DNA from: Microbacterium kunmingense
GTDB taxonomy: Bacteria; Actinomycetota; Actinomycetes; Actinomycetales; Microbacteriaceae
NCBI RefSeq assembly: GCF_023155745.1
Contig: NZ_JAKNUS010000004.1
Span: 124,001 to 188,000, forward strand
Direction of reading: 5' to 3'
DNA: 64,000 nt
Under the pieces are notes generated by a model. The model saw only the letters and a list, made by a program, of their open reading frames with translations. It was not told the DNA's origin and ran no database searches. This document shows, in pieces, positions 34,929-42,869 of this stretch. The position numbers were made by a program, and so were the translations under genes. Position 1 is the stretch's first letter, and every line of letters begins with the position of its first letter.

Positions 34929-35386
34929 AGCGCCAGCCTCCGATCCGGGGTGGCGTACGAGCTCCGCTGCTCGATCACCGCGAGGGTGCACCGCGAGATG
35001 CAGACCAACCTGTCCGCGTCGTCCACGATCCGGATCTCCCACACGTGCGCCCGTCGGCCCAGATGCACCGGCGACGCGGTGGCGGTGACCCACCCCGACG
35101 AGACCGGACGCACATGATTGGCGTTGATCTCCTGCCCCACAACGTGGAACTTCTCCCGGTCGACGGCGAGGTACCCCGCCCACGACGCCAGCGTCTCGGC
35201 CACGGCGACCGACGCCCCGCCGTGCAGCACACCCGCCGGCTGCGTGGTGCGGTGATCCACCGGCATCCGGCCGACGAGCGCGTCATCTCGCACCTCGACG
35301 ATCTCGATGCCGAGGTTCTCGATCATCGTGCCGGACGCCATCGCGTCGAGATCGACCGCGGCGACGTCGCCGAACCAGATGCTCAC
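34925..35386 (-). CDS. PaaI-type hotdog thioesterase
   Basis: 153 residues. QPAGVLHGGASVAVAETLAS is the PaaI-family active-site helix (HGG with following Asn/Asp/Glu position), preceded by GRMPVDHRTTQ. It probably hydrolyses an acyl-CoA; a housekeeping role protecting CoA during propionyl-CoA breakdown would fit. The GTG start overlaps the prpC stop (GTGA), with GGAGGAG eight bases upstream. It overlaps the thiolase start in the same way. Confidence 0.87.
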   Translation of the reverse strand: MSIWFGDVAAVDLDAMASGTMIENLGIEIVEVRDDALVGRMPVDHRTTQPAGVLHGGASVAVAETLASWAGYLAVDREKFHVVGQEINANHVRPVSSGWVTATASPVHLGRRAHVWEIRIVDDADRLVCISRCTLAVIEQRSSYATPDRRLAL

Positions 35387-36567
35387 CCGGCGGACTCCTC
35401 CGGGCGGTCGGCGGCGGCGAGGACGGCCTCGTCGGGCACGTACCCCTCGATGTGCCGCTCGTTTGGTCCGTTGTACTCCGATAGGGGACGGATGAGCGCA
35501 TTGGCGCCCAGCTGCTCGATGACGTGCGCCGTCCACCCGACGATCCGCGCGGCGACGAACAGCGGTGTGAAGGTGAGGGTGTCGAAGCCCATCAGGTTGT
35601 AGGCGGGACCGGAGGGGTAGTCGAGGTTCGGGTAGATGCCCTTCCGCGAGACGAACTCCGATTCGAGCGTCTCGTACAGCGCGAGCACATCGGGTCGGTC
35701 GTAGTGCGCGACGAGGGTGTCGAGCGCCGCCTTCATGGTCGGCACCCGCGAGTCGCCGCGCTTGTACACGCGGTGCCCGAAGCCCATGATCTTGCGCTTC
35801 TCGGCGAGCGCGGCGTCGAGCCACGGCACGACGTTCTCGGCCGAGCCGATCTCGTCGAAGATGTGCAGCACGGCCTCGTTCGCGCCGCCGTGAAGGGGGC
35901 CCTTCAATGCGCCGACCGCGCCGACGACCGCCGAGTACAGGTCGCTGAGCGTCGAGGCGATGACCCGGGCGGTGAAGGTCGAGGCGTTGAAGGAGTGCTC
36001 GGCGTAGAGGATCATCGACCGGTTGAACGCGTCGACGACGACCGGATCGGCCTCCTCGCCGAAGGTCATCCAGAGGAAGTTCGCCGCGTAGTCGAGGTCA
36101 TCTCGGGGCGCGACGGGCTGCTGACCCCGGCGGCGACGCTGACCGTAGGCGACGATGGCCGGGAGGACGGAGAACAGACGGATGCTGCGCGAGAGGTTCT
36201 CCTCCGCGGAACCGCTCGCGTCGAGAACCGAGCCGCTTCCGGCCAGATCCCGGGCACCGATGAGGCTCAGGGCCGTTCGCACCTCATCCATCGGGTGCGC
36301 ATCGAGGGGCACCAGGTCGATCGCGGCCCGCACGTCGGCGGGGAGGGCACGGTACGAGCGCTCGGTCGCCCGCAGCTTGGCGAGCTCGACCTCGGTCGGC
36401 AGCTCGCCGTTCCACAGCAGATACGCCACCGCCTCGAACGGCTGGGTCGCGGCGAGCTCCTGCACCGGGTACCCGCGGTACAGCAGCGAGTTGGTCTCGG
36501 GGTTGACCTTGGAGACCGCCGTGTAGTCCACGACGACGCCGGCGAGGCCCTTCTTGATGTCGGTCAC
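35383..36567 (-). CDS. prpC: 2-Methylcitrate synthase
   Basis: 394 residues. It condenses propionyl-CoA with oxaloacetate. Citrate synthase family residues are visible in LKGPLHGGANEAV (His), IMGFGHRVYKRGDSR (His) and NLDYPSGPAYNLMGF (Asp region). The short bacterial form and the prpD-prpB context favour methylcitrate over citrate synthase, although such enzymes often accept acetyl-CoA. GGAGAT lies a few bases ahead of the ATG and it follows prpB by 8 nt. A basic insert QRRRRGQQ near residue 145 is unusual for the family. Confidence 0.93.
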   Translation of the reverse strand: MTDIKKGLAGVVVDYTAVSKVNPETNSLLYRGYPVQELAATQPFEAVAYLLWNGELPTEVELAKLRATERSYRALPADVRAAIDLVPLDAHPMDEVRTALSLIGARDLAGSGSVLDASGSAEENLSRSIRLFSVLPAIVAYGQRRRRGQQPVAPRDDLDYAANFLWMTFGEEADPVVVDAFNRSMILYAEHSFNASTFTARVIASTLSDLYSAVVGAVGALKGPLHGGANEAVLHIFDEIGSAENVVPWLDAALAEKRKIMGFGHRVYKRGDSRVPTMKAALDTLVAHYDRPDVLALYETLESEFVSRKGIYPNLDYPSGPAYNLMGFDTLTFTPLFVAARIVGWTAHVIEQLGANALIRPLSEYNGPNERHIEGYVPDEAVLAAADRPEESAG

Positions 36568-36575
36568 GCGATCTC

Positions 36576-37478
36576 CTATCGGTCGATCTGGAAGGTGAAG
36601 ATGTCCTGGTCGAAATGGGCGTACTGCTCGTAGTCGATGAGGTCGTACAGGTCGGCGCGGTGCTGCATCTCGCCGAGCCTGGAGGATAGGTGCCCCTCGT
36701 CCACGAGCGTATCGAGAGCCCGCGACGCTGCACCCATCGCGATCCGCAGGAGCGACACCGGCCAGATGACGATGTTCACCCCGACGTCGCGCAGCTGGGA
36801 CACGGAGAAGAGGTCGCTCTTGCCGAACTCGGTCATGTTGGCCAGGATCGGCACGTCGATCGCGCGCCGCACCGCCTCGAACTCCGACAGGTCGCGCATC
36901 GCCTCGGGGAAGATCGCGTCCGCCCCGGCGTCGACGAGCGCGCGTGCCCGGTCGATCGCGGCATCCCGTCCCTCCACCGCACGGATGTCGGTGCGCGCCA
37001 TGATGAGGAAGTCCGGGTCGCGCCGCGCATCCACCGCTGCGCGGACGCGCTTGATCGCCGTGTCCTCATCGACGACCGACTTGCCGTCGAGGTGCCCGCA
37101 CCGCTTCGGGTTGACCTGGTCCTCGATGTGCATGCCGGCGATGCCGGCGTCTTCGAGGGTCTGGATGGTGCGGGCGACGTTCATCGGCTCGCCGAAGCCG
37201 GTATCGGCGTCGATCAGCGCCGGGAGGTCGGTCATGCGGGCGATCTGCTGGCCGCGGCCGGCCACCTCGGAGAGGGTGGTCAAGCCGATGTCGGGCAGGC
37301 CGAGGTCGGCGGAGAGCACGGCTCCCGAGATGTAGACGCCCTCGAAGCCCTTCCGCTCGATGAGGCGTGCCGACAGCGGGTTGAAGGCCCCGGGGAACCG
37401 CAGCAGTTCACCCGAGGCGAGGCGCTCGCGGAACGCGCGACGCTTCTCGTGCGCCGGCACGGTGGAGTACAGCATCAT
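36576..37478 (-). CDS. prpB: Methylisocitrate lyase
   Basis: 300 residues. It splits 2-methylisocitrate to succinate and pyruvate. KRCGHLDGK near residue 127 carries the catalytic Cys of the isocitrate lyase/PEP mutase superfamily; DADTGFGEP supplies the metal-binding Asp, and VYISGAVLSADLGLPDIGL is the usual N-terminal motif. Two adjacent ATG codons are available; GGAGG is 3 nt before the first and 6 nt before the second. An R1 repeat and a hairpin separate it from prpD. Confidence 0.95.
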   Translation of the reverse strand: MMLYSTVPAHEKRRAFRERLASGELLRFPGAFNPLSARLIERKGFEGVYISGAVLSADLGLPDIGLTTLSEVAGRGQQIARMTDLPALIDADTGFGEPMNVARTIQTLEDAGIAGMHIEDQVNPKRCGHLDGKSVVDEDTAIKRVRAAVDARRDPDFLIMARTDIRAVEGRDAAIDRARALVDAGADAIFPEAMRDLSEFEAVRRAIDVPILANMTEFGKSDLFSVSQLRDVGVNIVIWPVSLLRIAMGAASRALDTLVDEGHLSSRLGEMQHRADLYDLIDYEQYAHFDQDIFTFQIDR

Positions 37479-37494
37479 CGGCCTCCGGTGGGTG

Positions 37495-37529
37495 CGGGCG
37501 TTTCGACTCGCTGCGCTCGCTCAACGACC
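37495..37529 (-). repeat. R1 repeat copy inside the prp operon
   Basis: A 35-bp copy in inverse orientation relative to 30487-30560, matching 33 of 35 positions of the second of those copies. Its first 26 bases are identical to 13670-13695 within the cytochrome b coding region. It occupies most of the prpD-prpB gap. Confidence 0.75.
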
Positions 37530-37538
37530 GCGACTCGC

Positions 37539-37560
37539 TGCGACGCGACGAAGCGTCGCA
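37539..37560 (-). terminator. Hairpin directly after prpD
   Basis: TGCGACGC and GCGTCGCA are perfect 8-bp arms around GACGAA, immediately downstream of the prpD stop and inside the operon. It could attenuate or protect mRNA, lowering prpB and prpC relative to prpD. There is no T tract. Confidence 0.5.
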
Positions 37561-39087
37561 TCAGAAGAGGCCCTTCGGCGCCGGCGCGGTGGCGAGCACC
37601 CCCGGCTTGGCGACGATCGACAACTGCCGCACCTCGTCGGCGGTGAGTTCAGGCAGACGCTCGACCAGGCCGAGGAAGCGCTCGATCTCCTCGGGAAGGA
37701 GCACCGGCTCGGCGAGCAGCCGGAACTTCCGCACATAGTCCTCGCGGACGAACGGGCGCGCCCCGAGCGGATGCGCGTCGGCGACCGCGATCTCGTCCTC
37801 GATCACCGTGCCGTCGGTGAGCGTGATCACGACGCGCCCGCCGAACGCCTTCTCGTTCGGGTCGTCGGAGTGGTACCGGCGGGTCCACTCGGCATCCTCG
37901 GCCGTGGTGATCTTCCTCCACAGCGCGACGGTGTCCTCGCGCCCCGCCCGCTCGGGCGTGTACGAGTCGACGTGATGCCACCCGCCGTCCTGCAGCGCGA
38001 CGGCGAAGATGTACGGGATCGAGTGGTCGAGGGTCTCCCGCGAGGCGGTGGGGTCGAACTTCTGCGGGTCGTTCGCGCCCGAGCCGATCACGTAGTGGGT
38101 GTGGTGCGAGGTGTGCAGCACGATCGACTCCACCTGCGCGGGGTCTGCGACCACCGGGTGCTCGCCGTGGAGCTTGCGCGCCAGGTCGATCCAGGCCTGC
38201 GCCTGGTACTCGGCCGAGTGCTCCTTGGTGTACGAGTCGAGGATCGCGCGCTTGGGCTCGCCCGCCGCGGGAAGCGGCACGTCGTACGACGCGTCGGGCC
38301 CGTCGAGCATCCAGGCGATCACCCCGTCCTCGCCCTCGTAGATCGGCGAGGGCGACGTCTCGCCGCGCATCGCCCGGTCGACCGCTTCGACCGCCATCTT
38401 CCCGGCGAAGGCGGGCGCGTGCGCCTTCCACGTCGAGATCTCGCCCTTCCGCGACTGCCGTGTCGCCGTCGTGGTGTGCAGCGCCTGGCCGACGGCCTGA
38501 TAGATCGTCTCGACGGGAAGGCCCAGAAGCGTGCCGATGCCCGCGGCCGCCGAGGGCCCGAGGTGGGCGACGTGGTCGATCTTGTGCTTGTGCAGGCAGA
38601 TCGCCCGCACCAGGTCGATCTGGATCTCGTACCCGGTGGCGATGCCGCGCAGCAGTGCCCGCCCGTCGGCGCCCACGTGCTGGGCGACGGCGAGGATCGG
38701 CGGGATGTTGTCGCCCGGGTGGGAGTAGTCGGCTGCGAGGAAGGTGTCGTGATAGTCGAGCTCGCGCACGGCGACCCCGTTCGCCCACGCCGCCCACTCG
38801 GGGCTCGTGCGACGCTCGAGCGCGCAGCCGAAGATCGTCGCACCCTCGCCTCCGACCGACACGGCGTGGTCGAGAGCCTGCTGGCGCGCCGCGCTGACGG
38901 GAGCCCGCGTGAGCGAGGCGGCCGCGACCGCGGCGTTGTCGATGATCCGGTTGATGACCATGTCGGTCGCCTCGGCGTCGACCTCCACGGGGTCGGCGGC
39001 GACCTCGGCGATGTGCCAGGCCAGCTGCCCCTCCCGGGCGAGGTGCTCATCGCTGCGGTGGACGCGCAGGTGGTGCGTGACGGTCAT
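37561..39087 (-). CDS. prpD: 2-Methylcitrate dehydratase
   Basis: 508 residues of the MmgE/PrpD family, dehydrating 2-methylcitrate to 2-methyl-cis-aconitate. Family landmarks are REL(D)[16 protein letters not shown] near residue 108, [37 protein letters not shown] and [12 protein letters not shown] near the end. AAGGAG sits four bases before the ATG, which overlaps the gntR stop as ATGA. The position between gntR and prpB defines a methylcitrate operon, so it is not a general MmgE homologue. Confidence 0.95.
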   Translation of the reverse strand: MTVTHHLRVHRSDEHLAREGQLAWHIAEVAADPVEVDAEATDMVINRIIDNAAVAAASLTRAPVSAARQQALDHAVSVGGEGATIFGCALERRTSPEWAAWANGVAVRELDYHDTFLAADYSHPGDNIPPILAVAQHVGADGRALLRGIATGYEIQIDLVRAICLHKHKIDHVAHLGPSAAAGIGTLLGLPVETIYQAVGQALHTTTATRQSRKGEISTWKAHAPAFAGKMAVEAVDRAMRGETSPSPIYEGEDGVIAWMLDGPDASYDVPLPAAGEPKRAILDSYTKEHSAEYQAQAWIDLARKLHGEHPVVADPAQVESIVLHTSHHTHYVIGSGANDPQKFDPTASRETLDHSIPYIFAVALQDGGWHHVDSYTPERAGREDTVALWRKITTAEDAEWTRRYHSDDPNEKAFGGRVVITLTDGTVIEDEIAVADAHPLGARPFVREDYVRKFRLLAEPVLLPEEIERFLGLVERLPELTADEVRQLSIVAKPGVLATAPAPKGLF

Positions 39088-39728
39088 GCTGCTCCTTGCT
39101 GAGTGCGGGGGGATGCGATCACGTGCGAGAGCGCGTGGTGCAGGTGGACGTGGGTCGCGTGCGCGGCGAGATCGGCGTCGCCGTCCGCGATGGCCTGGGC
39201 GATGAGGTGGTGTTCGATGACGGATGCCGCGAGGCGGCCGGGATGCTCCCGTGCCAGTCGGCGCACCCTGACCAGGTGCGTGCGCACGTTCCGCAGGGCC
39301 GCGGCGAGGTAGTCGTTGCCGTGCGCCTCGTCGAGGGCGGAGTCGAAACGCGCGATGAGGGCGTAGTACTCGTCGCGCGCGGCCGCACTGCTGACGTCGA
39401 CGTCGGCGAATCGCTGCGCCAGCTCGACGAAACGCCGGCGATGGTGGCTGCGGGCGGCGGCGCGCACCGCCGCCTCCTCGAGGGCGCGACGCACCTCGAA
39501 CAGGGCGCGGATGTCGTCCCCGTCGATCGGCGCCACGACCGTCATCCGCGGGGACTGCTGCACGACGAGCCCGTCGGCGACGAGTCGTGCGAGCGCTTCG
39601 CGCAGCGGCGTGCGACTGACGCCGAGACGGGTGGACTGCTCCACCTCGCCGAGCACGGCGCCGGGAGGGAGGACCCCCTGCTGGATCTCGTCGAGGAGGG
39701 TCGCGTACGCCCGATCGCTTGCTCGCAC
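39084..39728 (-). CDS. GntR/FCD-family regulator of the methylcitrate operon
   Basis: 214 residues. The winged helix has [20 protein letters not shown] followed by [11 protein letters not shown]. The C-terminal FCD effector domain has conserved acidic and His positions ([45 protein letters not shown]), typical of metal-dependent ligand binding. GGGAGG stands 4-5 nt before the GTG start. As the first gene of the operon it likely autoregulates through the TGTATACA sites upstream; methylcitrate or propionyl-CoA are plausible ligands. Earlier in-frame starts run across the operators and are rejected. Confidence 0.92.
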   Translation of the reverse strand: MRASDRAYATLLDEIQQGVLPPGAVLGEVEQSTRLGVSRTPLREALARLVADGLVVQQSPRMTVVAPIDGDDIRALFEVRRALEEAAVRAAARSHHRRRFVELAQRFADVDVSSAAARDEYYALIARFDSALDEAHGNDYLAAALRNVRTHLVRVRRLAREHPGRLAASVIEHHLIAQAIADGDADLAAHATHVHLHHALSHVIASPRTQQGAA

Positions 39729-39753
39729 AACACCTCCCTGTGGCCATGGCCAG

Positions 39754-39814
39754 TGTATACAGATCACACCGCAGACCACACTTGAAGGCGCGCGAAGGCG
39801 GACGCCGGTATACA
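39754..39814. promoter_or_regulatory. Two GntR-type operators 53 bp apart
   Basis: TGTATACA at 39754-39761 is a perfect palindrome, and GGTATACA at 39807-39814 matches it at 7 of 8 bases. The 53-bp offset is five helical turns, so one dimer pair could loop the DNA. TATACA of the first site may also be the -10 of gntR. The sequence resembles sites used by VanR-like FadR-subfamily regulators. Confidence 0.6.
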
Positions 39815-39836
39815 CACGCTCGCCCAAAACACATGC

Positions 39837-39865
39837 TTCACAAATTCGTGAAACGCGTGTACGGT
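39837..39865 (+). promoter_or_regulatory. ABC-exporter promoter with an overlapping palindrome
   Basis: TTCACA (39837-39842) and TACGGT (39860-39865) are 17 bases apart; the ATG follows seven bases after the -10 box. TTCACAAATTCGTGAA (39837-39852) is a 16-bp near-perfect palindrome covering the -35 region, a classic repressor position. The GbsR/MarR-like regulator encoded as third gene of this transcript is the obvious candidate. Confidence 0.65.
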
Positions 39866-39872
39866 CGGGCGC

Positions 39873-40790
39873 ATGACGGAGATCGTGCGGACCCGGGACC
39901 TCACCAAGCGGTACGGCCGCGTCGCAGCGCTGGACGGACTCAACCTCACCGTGACCGCCGGTCAGGTCCACGGGTTCCTGGGTCCGAACGGTGCCGGGAA
40001 GTCCACGACGATCCGGATCCTCCTCGGGCTCGCCCGCCGGACGGCCGGTGAGGCCGTCGTGTTCGCTGGCGACCCGTGGCGCGACGCGAGCGCGCTGCAT
40101 CGTCGCATCGCCTACGTCCCGGGCGACGTCAGCGTGTGGCCGAACCTGACGGGCGGTGAGGCCATCGACTTCCTCAGTCGCCTGCGCGGGGCGGGCCGCC
40201 GCGACGAAAGGTACCGCGCCGCGAAGAACCGGCTGTGCGAGGTGTTCCAGTTCGATCCGCGCAAGAAGGGCCGGACCTACTCGAAGGGCAATCGGCAGAA
40301 GGTCGCCCTCATCGCCGCCTTCGCCGTCCCCGCCGACCTCTACATCTTCGACGAGCCCACCAGCGGCCTCGACCCGCTCATGGAACTGGTGTTCCGATCC
40401 GAGCTGCAGCGCGTGCGCGGGGCCGGGGCGACCGTGCTGCTCTCCAGCCACATCCTCCCCGAGGTCGAACAGGTCTGCGACCACGTCTCCATCATCCGCG
40501 CGGGCCGGATCGTCGAGACCGGCACGCTCGCCGAGCTCCGCCACCTCACCCGCACGTCCGTGTCCTTCACCGCGGGCGCCGGATCACCGCCGTCCATCCC
40601 CGGTGCGCACGATCTCGAGTCCGACGGCGGCCGCGTCCGCTTCTCCCTCGACAGCGACCGGGTCACCGACGCCCTTCCGGAGCTCGCCCGCCTGGGAGTG
40701 GAAGGGCTCCGCATCGAACCGCCGAGCCTGGAGGACCTGTTCCTCCGCCACTACGGCGACGACGTCTCCGCCGGCCGGGAACACTCGTGA
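39873..40790 (+). CDS. ABC-2-type exporter ATP-binding protein
   Basis: 305 residues. Walker A is GPNGAGKS, Walker B with the catalytic Glu is LYIFDEPTSGLD, and the H-loop is SSHILPEVEQV. The signature motif is YSKGNRQK rather than LSGGQ, a variant typical of one family of antibiotic and polyether exporters. A C-terminal 75-residue extension is present, as in drug exporters. The start is leaderless (TACGGT, 7 nt). It overlaps the permease by GTGA. Substrate unknown. Confidence 0.92.
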   Translation: MTEIVRTRDLTKRYGRVAALDGLNLTVTAGQVHGFLGPNGAGKSTTIRILLGLARRTAGEAVVFAGDPWRDASALHRRIAYVPGDVSVWPNLTGGEAIDFLSRLRGAGRRDERYRAAKNRLCEVFQFDPRKKGRTYSKGNRQKVALIAAFAVPADLYIFDEPTSGLDPLMELVFRSELQRVRGAGATVLLSSHILPEVEQVCDHVSIIRAGRIVETGTLAELRHLTRTSVSFTAGAGSPPSIPGAHDLESDGGRVRFSLDSDRVTDALPELARLGVEGLRIEPPSLEDLFLRHYGDDVSAGREHS

Positions 40791-42394
40791 TCCTCCTCGG
40801 ACGACGGCTCCGGCGCGACGGCGTGCAGCTGCTCGCCTGGATCCTCGCGACAGCCGCGCTCTGCGTCGCCGCCACGGCGGGCGTCGCCGAGGCGTTCGGC
40901 ACCGAGGCCGACCGTCAGACGCTCCTCGCTCTTGCGGTCGCCAACCCGGTGGTGCTGCTCTTCCGCGGTCTGCCCTCGGGTGCCGACGAGGGTGCGTTCC
41001 TCGTCTTCACGATCCTGCCGTTCCTCGTTCTGCTGGGTGGCCTGATGGCCGCCTTCCTGGCGGTGCGTCACACGCGCGCCGAGGAGGAGACGGGTCGCGC
41101 CGACACCGTCTCGGCGACACCCGCCGCACGCCGGGCACCGTTCGTCGCGACGGTCGTGCACGGCCTGCTCGCCGGCCTCCTCCTCGGAGCCGCCATCACG
41201 GGCGCGTTCCTCGCCTCCGGGCTCCCCCTTCGGGGCAGCGTCGCGGTGGGCGCGGCGGTCGCCACCTCCTCGGCGGTGTTCCTCGGGGTCGGGCTGCTCG
41301 GCGCGCAGCTGTTCCGCAGCTCGCGGGCCGCCAACTCCGCCTCGGTGGCGACGATCCTCACCACCTTCCTCCTCGCCGGCATCGGCAACGCCCTCGGCAC
41401 ACCCTCCGACGACCTCACCCGTGTCGAGAGCTCGGCGCTCAGCTGGGTCTCTCCGTTCGGCTGGGCCGAGAACGTGCGCGCCTTCGCGGACGACGACGTC
41501 CGCCCCGTCCTCCTCGGCGCCGTCGTCGCGGTAACTCTGGTCGGTCTCGCCGCCGCGCTGCAGGCGCCGCGCGATCTCGGCGCGGGCGTCATCGCCTCAA
41601 GGCCAGGCCGCGCCGCGGCATCCGCTCTGCTCTCCCACCCGCTCGGACTCGCCATCCGGTTGAGCGCCGGCTCTCTGGTGGCCTGGGCGATCGGAGCCGC
41701 CGCCGTCGGGGCCCTCTCCACCACTCTCAGCGACGTCATCGACGAACTCGCCACCGACAATCCGGCCGTCACCGCGATCCTCGACCGGATGGCGGTGGAG
41801 GGGTCGATGGACCAGGGACTGCTCGTGACCTTCTTCGTGATGGTGGGCACCCTCGCGGCCTGCTTCGGCGTGCAGACCGTGCAGCGCGCACGGCAGGAGG
41901 AGGTCCACGGCACCGCCGAGCAGACGCTCGCCACCCCGGTCGCTCGGACCATGTGGCTCGCGGGGTTCGTCGCCACGGCGCTCGCAGGTCTCGTCGTCAT
42001 CGTCGCGGTCGCCGCCGTCACAGCCGCCGGTGCGCTGCTCGCGCGCGGCGGCGACCCCGCGCTCCTCGGCGACATCGCGATCGCGGGCCTCGGACAGGTC
42101 GCGGGCGCTGCCGTCTTCCCGGTGCTGACAGCCCTGGTGTTCACCGTCCTCCCTCGCGCCACCACGACGCTCGGCTGGGTGCTGGTCATCGCCGCGGCAT
42201 CCCTCGCCCTCTTCGGCACCCTCGTCGGGCTCGACGACGACATCATCTCGCTCTCACCGTTCGCCGCCGGTCCCGTCCCCGCCGCCGACGGCGTCTCGTG
42301 GAACGGCGGCCTGTGGCTCGTCGCCCTCACCGTCGTCGGGGTAGCGTCGAGCGTGATGCTCATGCGACGCAGAGAGGTTGCCACGGGTGGCTGA
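40787..42394 (+). CDS. ABC-2-type exporter permease, double-length
   Basis: 535 residues with about twelve hydrophobic helices in two similar halves (about 1-265 and 280-535), each beginning with a helix and an ATPase-contacting segment such as RAEEETGRADTVSATP and ARQEEVHGTAEQTLATP. The E-E-x-G-x-A-(E/D) and (S/A)TP pattern recurring in both halves shows internal duplication. It pairs with the preceding ATP-binding protein. The GTG start overlaps that gene's stop, and its own end overlaps the regulator gene by 8 nt. Confidence 0.88.
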   Translation: MILLGRRLRRDGVQLLAWILATAALCVAATAGVAEAFGTEADRQTLLALAVANPVVLLFRGLPSGADEGAFLVFTILPFLVLLGGLMAAFLAVRHTRAEEETGRADTVSATPAARRAPFVATVVHGLLAGLLLGAAITGAFLASGLPLRGSVAVGAAVATSSAVFLGVGLLGAQLFRSSRAANSASVATILTTFLLAGIGNALGTPSDDLTRVESSALSWVSPFGWAENVRAFADDDVRPVLLGAVVAVTLVGLAAALQAPRDLGAGVIASRPGRAAASALLSHPLGLAIRLSAGSLVAWAIGAAAVGALSTTLSDVIDELATDNPAVTAILDRMAVEGSMDQGLLVTFFVMVGTLAACFGVQTVQRARQEEVHGTAEQTLATPVARTMWLAGFVATALAGLVVIVAVAAVTAAGALLARGGDPALLGDIAIAGLGQVAGAAVFPVLTALVFTVLPRATTTLGWVLVIAAASLALFGTLVGLDDDIISLSPFAAGPVPAADGVSWNGGLWLVALTVVGVASSVMLMRRREVATGG

Positions 42395-42869
42395 CGCCGA
42401 GAGATCCCACCCGGGGGTCGAGCGCGCGGAACGGGCCGCGGCGATGCTGGCCGCGGCCGGGATGCCGCGCATGCCCGCCCGCGTGATGATGGCCCTGGTC
42501 GGCTCACCCGACGAGGGCTACTCCGCCGCCGACCTCGCCGAGCGCCTGGGCGTCTCGCCCGCCGCCGTCTCGGGCGCGGTCCGCTACCTCGAGTCGATGC
42601 GCATGGTGCACCGCCTCTCGCGGCCCGGCGAACGGATCGCCCGATTCGATCTCATCGACGACGGCTGGCGGTCGATGGTCATCTCGCAGTCGCCCATGTA
42701 CGGGCGGCTCGCCGACGACATCGACGCGATCGCCGACGACAACGCCGACGCCCCGGCGTCGGTGGAACGCGCACGCGACATCGCCGGGTTCCTGCGCTAC
42801 CTCGAGAAGCGGATGCCGGAGCTCGTCGTCGAATGGCAGGAATCGACCGGCAGGAGCCCGACCCCATGA
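42387..42869 (+). CDS. GbsR/MarR-like winged-helix regulator
   Basis: 160 residues. The helix-turn-helix is YSAADLAERLGVSPAAVSGA followed by VRYLESMRMVHRLSRPGERI, the wing. The C-terminal helices resemble the GbsR-type MarR subfamily. Translation probably starts at GTG 42387 (AGAGAGG nine bases upstream); TTG 42378 is possible. It is cotranscribed with the exporter and overlaps the esterase start by 4 nt, so it probably controls the transcript through the palindrome at 39837-39852. Confidence 0.87.
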   Translation: MADAERSHPGVERAERAAAMLAAAGMPRMPARVMMALVGSPDEGYSAADLAERLGVSPAAVSGAVRYLESMRMVHRLSRPGERIARFDLIDDGWRSMVISQSPMYGRLADDIDAIADDNADAPASVERARDIAGFLRYLEKRMPELVVEWQESTGRSPTP

